A stretch of DNA of 64,000 nucleotides from Caballeronia fortuita (GCF_001544835.2 NZ_FCNX02000001.1:248001-312000); one strand, 5' to 3'; counted from the stretch's first letter, positions 8,584 through 17,657 are shown. Notes: generated by a model from the letters alone, not told the origin. A program made the numbers and translations.

Positions 8584-8695
8584 TTTGGCTCCTGAACTGT
8601 TGAGCTTTGTGGCGACGCGGATTGGTGTGAATAATCGCCGACGAAGAACATGCGGCAGATGAGTTCGGCGGTGCATACGTGGTAAGGGAGGAGAA

Positions 8696-8944
8696 ATGAG
8701 CGGAGATAGGATAGTTGAGCAGAGCGAGGGCGGATGTACAACGCCGTGGAAGACGTACTACGAGCTGTTTGATGACGAGGTGTTGCACGTCGAAATCCAG
8801 GGAGTTGATTTCGAGGTGCTGGTGGTTCGACAGAAGGCTTCGATTCTATTGCGGTTGCCGCGTGAGGTGGCTCGGCAACTCGGCTTCCGCGTGGGGGAGA
8901 GGTTTTGGGACGAAGACCCTGACGGTATCGCAGATGGCGCATAG
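8696..8944 (+). CDS. Small hypothetical protein, possible SpoVT/AbrB-like
   Basis: An 82-residue protein with a strong ribosome site (GGGAGGAG, five bases before ATG). The segment ASILLRLPREVARQLGFRVGERFW resembles the swapped-hairpin DNA-binding pattern of AbrB/MazE-type antitoxins (xLRLPxEVxxxLGxxxGD), but no toxin gene is adjacent. It follows two KorB-like operators and probably belongs to the plasmid backbone. Function unknown. Confidence 0.6.
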   Translation: MSGDRIVEQSEGGCTTPWKTYYELFDDEVLHVEIQGVDFEVLVVRQKASILLRLPREVARQLGFRVGERFWDEDPDGIADGA

Positions 8945-9022
8945 GTCATTTGTCACAAGCGCTGTTGACAAACGAGGGGCAGGACAAAACGTCTGTTCCG
9001 TTTGGACCAACGTATTCCCGAC

Positions 9023-9045
9023 CATCAAGAATGTCTTGATGCTTT
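9023..9045 (+). terminator. Possible weak terminator
   Basis: CATCAAGA and TCTTGATG form a perfect 8-bp stem with an ATG loop, followed by CTTTTG. The stem is A+T-rich, so termination would be weak. Confidence 0.35.
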
Positions 9046-9086
9046 TGAACAACGTCACTATGTTTTTCCAAAACGCGGGGGATTGC

Positions 9087-9377
9087 ATGAAGGATGTGAC
9101 AGATCGTAGGGCGTTGGAGTTGCCGGCGTTCTCGGATCAGACATTGGTAACGCAGCGGGTAGCCTCGGAACTGCGCGAGGGGGGCCTCTTGACGGCCTTT
9201 GCGTTGGTTCGTGTTCCAGGCGGATGGGTGGTTCGCTTCTTTGGAACTGAAGATCGAGCGGTGGCGTTGCGAGCGGTTAAGGATGGTGCCGCTCGGGTGT
9301 TTAAGTCGTTGGATGCTGCGGCGTCGGCGGTCGAGGTTGTTGGATTTGAAGTGTCGGCGCTTGGGACCTCGGTGTGA
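9087..9377 (+). CDS. Small hypothetical protein of the plasmid backbone
   Basis: A 96-residue protein starting MKDVTDRRALELPAFSDQ. Alternating hydrophobic segments (TAFALVRVPGGWVVRFFG) suggest a small alpha/beta fold. I faintly recognise the type as a partition-associated small protein of broad-host-range plasmids but cannot confirm this. It overlaps the next gene by one base (TGATG), so the two are translated as a pair. Confidence 0.6.
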   Translation: MKDVTDRRALELPAFSDQTLVTQRVASELREGGLLTAFALVRVPGGWVVRFFGTEDRAVALRAVKDGAARVFKSLDAAASAVEVVGFEVSALGTSV

Positions 9378-9685
9378 TGGGTTGGTCAGGTCGCAAAGCG
9401 GCACGTTCGACGCGGAAGCCGCGCCCGTTCGAGCTGGACATTAAAGCCATTCTGCGTGAGCGGCCGTTTGAAGCGGTCTTAGCAGCCGGTCAGCCGGCGT
9501 ATGTGTCGGCTCCGGAAGGGATGGACGGAATTTTGAAGGTGTATCCGGACGGTCGACGGGAGCTGGTGACATTTGACCTGCAAGGCGAGCATTTGATAGC
9601 GGTTTTGCCGAGCTATAAGGGACCGTGGCGCTATTCCATCAAGCCCCGTCTCAAGACACCGCCGAAGGCGGCGGACGGAGGTTGA
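9377..9685 (+). CDS. Hypothetical protein with YPDG-RELV motif (paralogue A)
   Basis: A 102-residue protein with a basic N-terminus and a C-terminal half reading AAGQPAYVS...ILKVYPDGRRELVTF. The same core (DAGRAIYY...IKKYPDGHRELVRF) occurs in the gene at 10832, so the two are paralogues within one element. Function unknown. It is translationally coupled to the gene before it. Confidence 0.65.
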   Translation: MGWSGRKAARSTRKPRPFELDIKAILRERPFEAVLAAGQPAYVSAPEGMDGILKVYPDGRRELVTFDLQGEHLIAVLPSYKGPWRYSIKPRLKTPPKAADGG

Positions 9686-10272
9686 CGGCCCGAAAGAAAT
9701 AAGCTTCTCGGTAGAAGGGAGGGGTTAAGAACCCCACCCGACTGCCGAGCGGCGAGCTACATTAATAACAAGGGATGATCGATGGTGGAGCGGGAAAAGC
9801 GTAAGCGCGTTCCTTGAGCTGCGTTTGTCCAGAAAGCCAATGACGCTGTAGACGACGCCTGTCGTTCATCTCCGCTTCGAATCGGCGTATCGACAAGGAG
9901 AAGGACGAGCCCCACAGGAGTTGAGTCGATAGCAACCAACCCTGCCCCCGTACTGTCAACGTAGAGGCGGCGGCACGATTTTTCGCACGGCCTGAATCAA
10001 CAACATCGAGGCGCGGTTGTTTCGGGGCTCTCGACGCTCATGGCGGTCCCGTAAGGGCCTCGAAGCCGTGGCTCGCGGCTTGAGATTGTGCAAGAGGCCC
10101 TGAATCTGCGTGCGGTGGCATCAACGGCAATGGCGCGTAAGGCCGTCAGCTCCCGTTCATTGACAGTACGGGGGCGCGCGGTTGGTTCAATCCCGCAGAC
10201 TAGAACGGCAAGTTTGTGCGGAGCTGTAATCGAAGCGATGTGACAGTGGACCGTGCGCAAGCGAGGCTTGAC
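9686..10272. other. 587-bp stretch without a convincing gene
   Basis: Two short hairpins follow the end of the preceding gene: CTTCT-CGGT-AGAAG at 9704 and GGGGTT-AAG-AACCCC at 9721, the second possibly a terminator. A long open frame on the minus strand covers 9997-10647 but its protein has no family character. Nothing else is recognised. Confidence 0.4.
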
Positions 10273-10581
10273 ATGAACCCGGAAATAGCTGCCGAACTGG
10301 CAGAAGATGCGCAACTGAAGACGGCGATACGCGAATTGCGGAAGGTGAGGAAGGACAGCGAACAGCTCAATCGCGCGTGGTCGGAAACGTGGGTGGCTCG
10401 TCAAAAATACGAGCGAGACTACGCATTCATGGTCAAGCAACTCCGGGAACGGGAGGACCGTATTATGGACGAGCTCAGGCCCTATCTCACAAACATCGAG
10501 GAGCTTGAGAAACAAGTAAGGAAGCTGGGCAGAAAAATTCGAAAGCGACACAGCAACCAAGGTCGTCCTGAAGCGGTATAG
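10273..10581 (+). CDS. Small coiled-coil protein
   Basis: A 102-residue, charge-rich protein predicted to be almost entirely helical, with heptad-like spacing from about residue 10 to 95 (AIRELRKVRKDSEQLNRAW; IEELEKQVRKLGRKIRKR). The basic C-terminus could bind nucleic acid. Plasmid KfrA-type proteins are also long coiled coils but much larger and with an N-terminal HTH that is absent here. No clear ribosome site; whether it is expressed is uncertain. Confidence 0.5.
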   Translation: MNPEIAAELAEDAQLKTAIRELRKVRKDSEQLNRAWSETWVARQKYERDYAFMVKQLREREDRIMDELRPYLTNIEELEKQVRKLGRKIRKRHSNQGRPEAV

Positions 10582-10789
10582 GTCTTTCAGAGTGTTACAG
10601 GCCCCCTTGCAGCTCAGTGCTGATATTCCCAGTGCTTTGGTGCTCAAACCTGGCGAAAGCTTGCGACGACAATCGCGATCCAGAGGCTCATCCTTCGCTA
10701 GCCGAATAGCGCACTGCCCTTAAGCTAATATCATGAGCGCACCGCTAATGACCTACGGAAGATGCGAAGACGCTGGCGAACTCGGCAGA

Positions 10790-10802
10790 TTTAGCGGCTA
10801 AA
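10790..10802. promoter_or_regulatory. KorB operator (exact consensus match)
   Basis: TTTAGCGGCTAAA matches the IncP KorB operator consensus TTTAGCSGCTAAA perfectly. It ends 30 bp before the start codon of the gene at 10832, a position where a bound repressor would block transcription. Confidence 0.75.
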
Positions 10803-10831
10803 CTTCATTCAGCCTCGGAGTTGGACCTACT

Positions 10832-11260
10832 ATGAAAGATGACGAATTCAAAGGTCTGCCGGATGATACGGACGAGTGGATTCGTCTTCTGCAATCCGAC
10901 GATGGCCGTGCAACACGCGAGCATCTTGACGCAGGAAGGGCGATTTACTACCGCGATGCGGATACCCCTATCGGACTCTGTATTAAGAAATATCCGGATG
11001 GGCATCGGGAACTCGTAAGATTTTCAGTGGAGCACGGAGAGCAATTCGTTTCCAATCTCCCGCCATGCGTTCGGCTCGGTCTTCTGGATGGCACGCTCGA
11101 TGTTCGCGATGACTTCAATGACCCGCTGCCGGCTGATCTACTCGACCTATTTGAGAGCGTTGCGAAGTCCGCAAAAGCAGCTAACGATGCTTTGGATGAT
11201 GCCCTGGCGTTCATTGATGAGTCAAACATTCGAATCGAAAGGTTAACGAAGGCCAAATGA
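10832..11260 (+). CDS. Hypothetical protein with YPDG-RELV motif (paralogue B)
   Basis: A 142-residue acidic protein. Residues 30-75 match the gene at 9377 (AGRAIYY..., IKKYPDGHRELVRF, FVSNLP); the last 50 residues form a separate helical tail (LFESVAKSAKAANDALDDALAFID). A perfect KorB-type operator sits immediately upstream, so in its original plasmid it was probably under central control. Function unknown. Confidence 0.65.
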   Translation: MKDDEFKGLPDDTDEWIRLLQSDDGRATREHLDAGRAIYYRDADTPIGLCIKKYPDGHRELVRFSVEHGEQFVSNLPPCVRLGLLDGTLDVRDDFNDPLPADLLDLFESVAKSAKAANDALDDALAFIDESNIRIERLTKAK

Positions 11261-11541
11261 TTTGAGCGGCTGTCTTCGAGCGCGCCAACCCGACGCATCG
11301 GAGCGGGGCTGAGGCTTAGCTCCGGCCTGACAGCGGGTGGGCGCGTCAACGTCATCCTCTGTTTGAGACAAGTTGTCTCTCCAGTTCTCTGTTTCGAGAC
11401 CGGGGTATTGTGCGCACGCCGTGCGCACACGCCGAATGCTCGATGAGCGGTGCGCCTATATACGATAATGTCTTTTCTCAGATGTACACTGGGCGCATTC
11501 AGCCCGCTTGCGAAGCAGGCTGTCCCGACTTCAAAAAAACC

Positions 11542-12186
11542 ATGCCACTACAAAATCGAGTCACACCCACCGGGGAGATCGTCTTTTCCCAGAGCCGCGG
11601 CCTGTTCATGGGCAATCGGGGCCGCCTTCACAATGAAGCCAAGCAGATCGTCCGCTCCAGCCAGCACAAACACTGGGTGACCTGCGCGCTCGAATTTAAG
11701 GGCGTTCGTCGCGCCTTGATGTCCGATGATAGCTACACCGAGCTTTTCTTTCTGGATGAGGCGACTGCCCTCGCTGCCGGTCACCGGCCTTGCTGGGATT
11801 GTCGGAAGCCGCAATATCGGACCTTCACCCGGCTTTGGGCCTCGACCTTCCAGGTAGAAAAATTCAACCGCGACATGATGGATAACGCCCTGCATGCAGA
11901 ACGCCGCAGCGGCAACGATCCGCAAAATACGCACTATGCCGCGGTTGAAGCGCTTCCCAACGGTAGCTGCGTAGAGTTTGGAGGAAACTGGTATGTGATC
12001 TGGGGTGCCAAGCTGCTCGAATGGTCGTTTGAGGGTTACCTTGCAGAGGTCGCTCGGCCAAAGGGCATCGAGGTACAAGTTCTCACCCCGCCCTCTATCG
12101 TTGCGGTGTTGCAAGCGGGCTATGAACCGGAGTTGCATCCCACGGCGGCCAGATACCTCACGGAGGAGGCCAGTTCGACTCGTTAA
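11542..12186 (+). CDS. Conserved hypothetical protein with CWDC motif
   Basis: A 214-residue protein starting MPLQNRVTPTGEIVFSQSRG. This is a family I have seen as conserved hypothetical: MGNRGRLHN, a HWVTCALEFKGVRR strand, and YTELFFLDEATALAAGHRPCWDCRK, whose Cys-x-x-Cys with the preceding helix resembles the Ada-type metal-binding motif. A zinc site and nucleic-acid contact are therefore plausible but unproven. The start at 11542 is chosen because family similarity begins there; no good ribosome site precedes it, so an upstream in-frame ATG at 11443 is possible. Confidence 0.65.
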   Translation: MPLQNRVTPTGEIVFSQSRGLFMGNRGRLHNEAKQIVRSSQHKHWVTCALEFKGVRRALMSDDSYTELFFLDEATALAAGHRPCWDCRKPQYRTFTRLWASTFQVEKFNRDMMDNALHAERRSGNDPQNTHYAAVEALPNGSCVEFGGNWYVIWGAKLLEWSFEGYLAEVARPKGIEVQVLTPPSIVAVLQAGYEPELHPTAARYLTEEASSTR

Positions 12187-12200
12187 CGTGGCCCGCGCAT

Positions 12201-13018
12201 TTGGCGTTCGGCCTTCTTTGTCTAGAGGCGGGAGGGATACCCATTTCTCATATTTATATCTACGTCGACGGAAAAGACCGATCGAACATAGAAAACATAT
12301 TGAAGTATGGCAGCAATTCCGCGCTCACGATAAAAGAGTCGAATGACTTCTTCGCGGATCAGGCCGTGAACACGCATGAGAACTTGGTTATGTTTGTTAC
12401 CGGACATGGTGGGCTGCTCGGCATTGACGGTGCTGTTCCGATCACCCCGCATAAGCTGCTCAATTGTATTAAGTCCTCGCCCACGCTCGAACGGGCGATA
12501 GTCTATCTGGGGCAATGCTTCGCCGGAAATTTCAATTACATCGGTGCTGGCAAGAAGACGGATCCGAAAGGCGTAAGTGATCCGGATGTCATTTTTATTG
12601 GCGCGACTAACTTACACGAAAGTCTGAGTTGCTCGACTCAAGAAACTTTCATGTCGGGAGCCACTGTCCCGTGGGCTGCTAATCTCTTTTTACTTCACGC
12701 ATTTAAGTGGTTCTCCAATCCAGTTAATGTGGATGGTGATGGTCGCTTGACGATCATTGACTCTTACAAATACGCGGGTGTCCAGTCCAATTTTGTAAGT
12801 AAAAACGTGAAGGCTAATGTCTTGGCGAATTCGGTCGATCTTCAAGAAAAAAATGGATTGTCGCGAGAGCCGCGTATAACAAAAATCCGGATTTGTCAAC
12901 GCAGGTGGCGATGGAAGCGGCCTACACAAACTACCAATCGCAATTGGCGCTGCTTTATGTTCACCAAGAATGTTGGATCTTAAACGCGATACCCGCTCAA
13001 CGGATCGAGTTGAAATAA
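12201..13018 (+). pseudogene. Clan CD (caspase/legumain-like) cysteine peptidase homologue, frameshifted
   Basis: The reading frame shows the two catalytic motifs of clan CD peptidases: LVMFVTGHGG (catalytic His) about residue 68 and AIVYLGQCFAGNF (catalytic Cys) about residue 108, in the expected order on alpha/beta strands. The C-terminal part is in another frame: after a run of seven A at 12847-12853 the frame shifts and continues as WIVARAAYNKNPDLSTQV... to a stop at 13018, while the unshifted frame reads unnatural Arg/Trp-rich sequence to 12983. The 5' end begins at a TTG without a ribosome site and may also be truncated. Mutation, sequencing error or polymerase/ribosome slippage are all possible. 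Confidence 0.65.
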
Positions 13019-13495
13019 CGCCGAACGCCTCCCCCAAGAGCAATAGGATGAAGTCAGGCCGGCTGGCGGGCCGCCTGTTATGACCATGACGCTGGCCGAC
13101 GGTGGGCAACTCGCCAACCGGGCGCACGGCAAAGGCGGGATGTAGGCTCATCTGCCCTGGATAACGGACAAGATTGTCTCGCCGCTTGGCTCGTGCGGGC
13201 CGAGCGGGGCGAGCCGCAACTTACCGCTCAAAAACCTTGACGGATAGACTCAGGGCGTGACTCGGCCGTTCGGTACACCGTCAAACTAACGGCTCTCGCA
13301 CGACCGATAGTCGTCGTTCGCCGCCGAGCTCATTCGGTACGTCTAACTTCACGCGAGAGCCGGTCGCGCAACGCGCAGTACCTACCTAGGGTGAAGTCGG
13401 CTGCCGGTGCAATAGACAAGGGCGTACCAGCCAAGCTACCAGATCGCACGCTCTGCTTCATATCCGCCGAACGCGGAAACTGACTTCGCTCTTCG
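13019..13495. other. 477-bp stretch without a recognised gene
   Basis: Open frames are short and without family character. No clear promoter, RNA or repeat is seen. It separates the broken peptidase gene from the convergent mcrC end. Confidence 0.4.
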
Positions 13496-14560
13496 CTAGG
13501 GTCCGGTAACCAGCGACTTCAGTGCCGCGCGAATTCCAGCATTGTCATCGGCGAGATCGACCGTTGCAAAGCGCAGTCGGTGACCTCGCACGGTGAAGGA
13601 TTCGTCCACGTGCACGCCGATGGCAGGATGCAGCAAGAGGCCCTCCGCGCTGTTCGCATAGGCGTCGCCTCGGTCGGCCTGCGATCGCAGGTATGTGAAG
13701 ATCTGATAGATGTAATCGCTCTTGAACCTGGCTTGGCCGTATTGGTTTGTAGTGAAAATGTCCGTGAACTTCGTATCGACTATGATGCGTCTGGGAGCAA
13801 CCCGGCTGTCGATCACGATGTCGGCGTACATCGACGGAAGCCATTTCGTCAATCCCGCAGTGGGCGCTTCAATCGGCCAATCAAGCGCCTTCTGAGACCG
13901 GACGTTCCATTCCTGTCTCGGGAGTTCCTGCTTGTAGAAGCCCGCGACAGCCTTTTCGAAGATTTCGCGCAGCATCCGTTCGTCTCTTTTGAGGCGGGCG
14001 AGGCGAACATCGCCTGCGTCTTCGGTCGGCAGCCGCGGATCGAGCGCGAGATTCGCCACGACGATGAGCGCCGCATCGTCGGCGTCGTTTCTGCCGGTCT
14101 GCTCGCGGGTCATTTCCGATCGCTCCGGCCTTCGAAACGACACGCCGAATCGCGCGAGTTCGGAGCCGAGGAGGCGGCAGCGATGGGCGAGCGGCTTGTC
14201 GCGGACGAGCGAAGCCAACCGCGCCAAGGCGAAGCGGAAAAGCTGGTTGCGCGGCGTGTCCGCGCTGAGCTCCTCGAAACGGCAGATGACGCGCCCCTGC
14301 CGCAATTCGCCGGCGGACAACGTCGCCAATAGATCGATGCGTCCGCGCACGCGCGTCAGTCGCGCTTCCCGCGGCAGATAGGCGCGGGTCAGATTGCGCC
14401 TGATGCGGCGCTCGACCATCGCCGCGAGGAGACGGGCGAGCAGTTCCGGCACATCATCGTGTTCGCCTATTTCCACCGGCTGCTTGTCGAAGAAACTGGC
14501 GAGGCCATGCGCATAGGACAACAAAAACCAGAGGTTTTTGATCGGGATCGGCTTCGACAC
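13496..14560 (-). CDS. mcrC: McrC-like subunit of an McrBC restriction system
   Basis: A 354-residue McrC family protein: IPIKNLWFLLSYAHGLAS at the N-terminus, then the nuclease core MYADIVIDS followed by RRIIVDTKF, the D...D-x-K of a PD-(D/E)xK nuclease. McrC pairs with the GTP-driven McrB motor to cut DNA containing modified cytosine. The GTG at 14560, two bases after the mcrB stop, is taken as start; it gives the family N-terminus, while the longer frame runs through the mcrB end. Confidence 0.88.
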   Translation of the reverse strand: MSKPIPIKNLWFLLSYAHGLASFFDKQPVEIGEHDDVPELLARLLAAMVERRIRRNLTRAYLPREARLTRVRGRIDLLATLSAGELRQGRVICRFEELSADTPRNQLFRFALARLASLVRDKPLAHRCRLLGSELARFGVSFRRPERSEMTREQTGRNDADDAALIVVANLALDPRLPTEDAGDVRLARLKRDERMLREIFEKAVAGFYKQELPRQEWNVRSQKALDWPIEAPTAGLTKWLPSMYADIVIDSRVAPRRIIVDTKFTDIFTTNQYGQARFKSDYIYQIFTYLRSQADRGDAYANSAEGLLLHPAIGVHVDESFTVRGHRLRFATVDLADDNAGIRAALKSLVTGP

Positions 14561-14562
14561 TG

Positions 14563-16806
14563 CTACGCGCCTGAAAATGGCTCGAGATTGGCGAGGAGCT
14601 TCTTGCACGCGTCCTCGGCCGTCGCCTGATTGTCGAACCAGTACTCACGCAGCAGTGGTTTAATTTCGCTTTCCACGACGCGGGCAAACCAGGCGCGCAC
14701 GTTGTCGATTTTCTCGCCCTGCGCAGGCGTGACGAAACTGTGACCGATGCAGAACTGCTCGTTCAATGATTCGTCATCAGCGATGCGCTTGTTCAACTGG
14801 CGCATGCGCTCGGCGATATCGTCGGCCTCGGTTTTGGAAAAGCCATTCTCTTTCATACACCAGTCGCGCCATCTGTCGCCGACCTCGGGCTTGAGCGGGA
14901 AATACGCAAAGCGGCGACGCAAGGCCAGATCGATGAGCGCGAGAGAGCGATCTGCAACGTTCATCGTGCCGATCACGTAGAGATTTTCGGGAATAAAAAT
15001 ACGCTCGTCGGGTGCGCGCACGTAAGCGGGACGCAGCGCTTCCTCTTCCTTGCGCTTGTCACGTTCGAGGAGCGTCAGCATCTCGCCGAACACTTGAGCA
15101 GGGTTGCCGCGGTTGATTTCCTCTATCACTACGACATAGGGACGAGACTGGTCGCTTCGCGCCTCCTCGATCGCCTCCATGAAAACGCCGTCGATCAGGT
15201 CCAGCCAGCCGTCCGCGCCGGGCCGCCAGCCGCGCACGAAGTCCTCATAGGAGAGCGACGGCTGGAACTGCAGAGACACGAGCCGGCTCGCGTCCTTTCG
15301 TCCGAGCAGCGCATAACCCAAACGCTTGGCTAGCCAAGTTTTGCCCGTCCCGGGCGGCCCTTGCAGAATGATGTTTCGCTTGCTGTCGAGCAACGTGAGC
15401 ATGGTGTCGAGGTCCTGCCTCTCGACGAAGCAGCCCTCGTTGATGATGCTCTGTATGCTGTATGGGCCGTTCGCGTTCGCGTCCGCTTCGCCGCCGGCGG
15501 CAGGGAGGGCGGCGCCAATCTCCTTGACAGCGTCGGCTGCTTCGTCATCGCGAATCTTCCAGCGCTGCTCAAACTCGTTGGGTAATGCTTCGGCGTATTC
15601 TTCGCCGTGGTCGGTGAGGACGAGTCTCGTCACGCCGTTCATCGTGACGGGGCGGATCAGTTCGACCATCTTCGCCCACATGATTGTGTAATTGCCTGGC
15701 TGCGACGAATTCCAGGTAGGAACGAGCGCCTTGAGCCTCGCTGAGAGTTCCGCAAACGCCAGTCCCTCCTCCGCCTTTTCGAGCCAGAGCAGAAGATGCC
15801 CCACGCCGAACACCCGGCCGACCAACGGGCCACGCAGGACTTCACGTGGATCGGGAGCATTTAGCAGATCTAGCCCGCGCGTTGTGGGGCGATATCCACC
15901 GTCCGCCAGCGTGATGAGACCAAGCCCACCCAGTGCTTGCGAGATGATTATCGCCGCCGTACTGCTACTCAACTGGGGCGCCTCTTGCACGATGGTGGTG
16001 ATCAGATCTTCCCGGCTCAGACCATGCTCGGTTTCGCGCGCGATCGCGACCAGCAACGCGACGTTAGCACTCACGCACGGCAGGCCGCGCCGCTGCGAAT
16101 CCACCGGAAGCAGCGGGATTTCCGGGAGCGCTTCAGCTTCCACGGCCTTCGGCGATTCGATCGCTCCTTGGTCGGGAGCCTTCACATAGGTGTCCCAGAG
16201 ATACCACGTCAGCATCGACTGTTCGACGGCGCGCTCGATGGTGTCGTCCGGTCCCAGCACACTGCGCAGATGCTGCCGCAGCAATGCATGATGCGCGATG
16301 AACTGGTTCGACACACGGTGCTGTCCCAGTAGCCGGTGGACCTGCCAGAGGCGGTTCGCGTCCATCAAGCACGCCATATCGTGTGGGAACAGCGAAGCAA
16401 GCAGGCGGATCAGACGCGCTTTAGGCTGTTTCTTGGCGTGCTGCTTCTCTGCGACGCGTTGCAACACCCTCGTGTAGAGCGCGTCTATCCGCGCGCCGCG
16501 CACTGAGGCCTCGTCATCGCGCTTGGCTTCGCGCGCTTCGAAGAGCCAAGACGCAAGTTCCAAATCGGTGAGCGCGCCCGTTACCGTGACCGAATTGCCC
16601 GGTCCGATATTTGCCACGGGGTTGTCTTTCCAGAGCCTTGTCTGGAAGTCCGGTTTCATCCACTCGTCATGAGGCGTGTCGTTGACCACGCGCACCTGCT
16701 CGATGTAACGATCGCGCCAACGCTCTATTCCCGGCTGCTTCAGATAGGTCCTGAATTCGTTTGTCCATATGTCCAGCAGCCGTTCATTGGTCAAGAGCGT
16801 AGTCAT
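14563..16806 (-). CDS. mcrB: McrB-like AAA+ NTPase of a modification-dependent restriction system
   Basis: A 747-residue protein. The C-terminal third is an AAA+ motor with Walker A LQGPPGTGKTW at about residue 480, Walker B VVVIEEINRGNPAQ at about 560 and sensor region IGTMNVADRSLALID. The N-terminal 450 residues, which would choose the DNA target, do not look like the classical McrB methylcytosine-binding domain and contain a winged-helix-like segment (RPTTRGLDLL). It forms a two-gene operon with mcrC. Target modification is unknown. Confidence 0.88.
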   Translation of the reverse strand: MTTLLTNERLLDIWTNEFRTYLKQPGIERWRDRYIEQVRVVNDTPHDEWMKPDFQTRLWKDNPVANIGPGNSVTVTGALTDLELASWLFEAREAKRDDEASVRGARIDALYTRVLQRVAEKQHAKKQPKARLIRLLASLFPHDMACLMDANRLWQVHRLLGQHRVSNQFIAHHALLRQHLRSVLGPDDTIERAVEQSMLTWYLWDTYVKAPDQGAIESPKAVEAEALPEIPLLPVDSQRRGLPCVSANVALLVAIARETEHGLSREDLITTIVQEAPQLSSSTAAIIISQALGGLGLITLADGGYRPTTRGLDLLNAPDPREVLRGPLVGRVFGVGHLLLWLEKAEEGLAFAELSARLKALVPTWNSSQPGNYTIMWAKMVELIRPVTMNGVTRLVLTDHGEEYAEALPNEFEQRWKIRDDEAADAVKEIGAALPAAGGEADANANGPYSIQSIINEGCFVERQDLDTMLTLLDSKRNIILQGPPGTGKTWLAKRLGYALLGRKDASRLVSLQFQPSLSYEDFVRGWRPGADGWLDLIDGVFMEAIEEARSDQSRPYVVVIEEINRGNPAQVFGEMLTLLERDKRKEEEALRPAYVRAPDERIFIPENLYVIGTMNVADRSLALIDLALRRRFAYFPLKPEVGDRWRDWCMKENGFSKTEADDIAERMRQLNKRIADDESLNEQFCIGHSFVTPAQGEKIDNVRAWFARVVESEIKPLLREYWFDNQATAEDACKKLLANLEPFSGA

Positions 16807-17075
16807 GTCTGAGGATCTGGTCGAGGGGAGGCATAGGATATCGCGGGCGACTTACGCTAGAAGATTTTACCTACGTGCTCAATCACGAATGCATGACCTA
16901 GCCCCTGAACTGATTCCCAAGTGTCGCCCGGGCGCGACCCAGCTAGCTACGATCTTACGGCGTGTCACGCAAACGGTCGTTTCCTAGACACGTCAAAAAG
17001 TCCCATTTCAAGCTATCGTAAGTCCAATTGTCCGGTTAACATTCTCGTCAAGTTTTCAACGTCCCGGTTGTGTCA
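16807..17075. promoter_or_regulatory. Divergent promoter region between mcrB and the resolvase
   Basis: 269 bases between divergent genes. It must hold promoters for both, but I cannot assign -35/-10 boxes with confidence. Confidence 0.3.
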
Positions 17076-17657
17076 ATGAATCAGCGGATCGGCTACGCGC
17101 GAGTATCCACGGATGACCAGCACTTAGACCTGCAGCGCGATGCGCTCCAGCAGGCCGGTTGCGGTGTCATTTATGAGGAAGCGGCGAGCGGCAAGAACGT
17201 TGCGCGCTTGGAATTGGAGCACTGCCGAAAGGCCCTGCGCAGTGGCGATACGCTGGTGGTATGGCGGCTGGATCGCTTGGGCCGCAGCCTGCCTGACCTC
17301 GTGCAAATCGTGGCCGACTTGGAGCGCAGCGGGATCAGCTTCGAGAGCTTGACCGAGAAAATTGAAACGAACAGCGCGGCGGGCAAGCTCGTCTTCCACG
17401 TCTTCGCTGCTTTGGCTGAATTCGAGCGCAGCCTGATCCGCGAGCGAACCTACGCCGGGCTGGCAGCAGCGCGTGCGAGGGGCCGCTCGGGCGGCCGTAA
17501 GCCGAAACTGGGAGACAAGCAGCTGCGCGAGATCAAAGCGCTTCTTCACGACCCGGATATCCAGGTCTCGGATGTGGCGCGGCGCTACGGAGTATCCCGC
17601 ACGACGCTTTACAAGCATGTCGGGGTGATCAAGCCGAAGAAAAAACAACCTTATTGA
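17076..17657 (+). CDS. Serine recombinase (resolvase/invertase family)
   Basis: A 193-residue Tn3-resolvase-type protein: IGYARVSTDDQ with the catalytic Ser, the LVVWRLDRLGRS segment, AEFERSLIRERTYAGLAAARARGR leading to a C-terminal helix-turn-helix (VSDVARRYGVSRTTLYKHV). Such enzymes resolve cointegrates or invert segments. It ends 15 bases before hsdM on the same strand and so sits at the head of the R-M operon; no partner transposase is nearby and no inverted segment is obvious. It may mark the left end of a smaller acquisition within the element. Confidence 0.92.
   Translation: MNQRIGYARVSTDDQHLDLQRDALQQAGCGVIYEEAASGKNVARLELEHCRKALRSGDTLVVWRLDRLGRSLPDLVQIVADLERSGISFESLTEKIETNSAAGKLVFHVFAALAEFERSLIRERTYAGLAAARARGRSGGRKPKLGDKQLREIKALLHDPDIQVSDVARRYGVSRTTLYKHVGVIKPKKKQPY

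Larger units (their letters stand above)
8279..8695. other. Gene-free stretch with two KorB-operator-like palindromes
   Basis: No gene is supported across these 417 bases. The stretch holds two copies of the KorB-type palindrome (listed separately at 8463 and 8571), which suggests a repressed promoter for the gene at 8696. In IncP plasmids traI would begin here; I see no remnant of it. Confidence 0.5.

Noticed and set aside
9997-10647. 216-residue minus-strand frame in the plasmid part
   Set aside because: No family character; it covers the complement of a charge-rich coiled-coil frame that is a better candidate.
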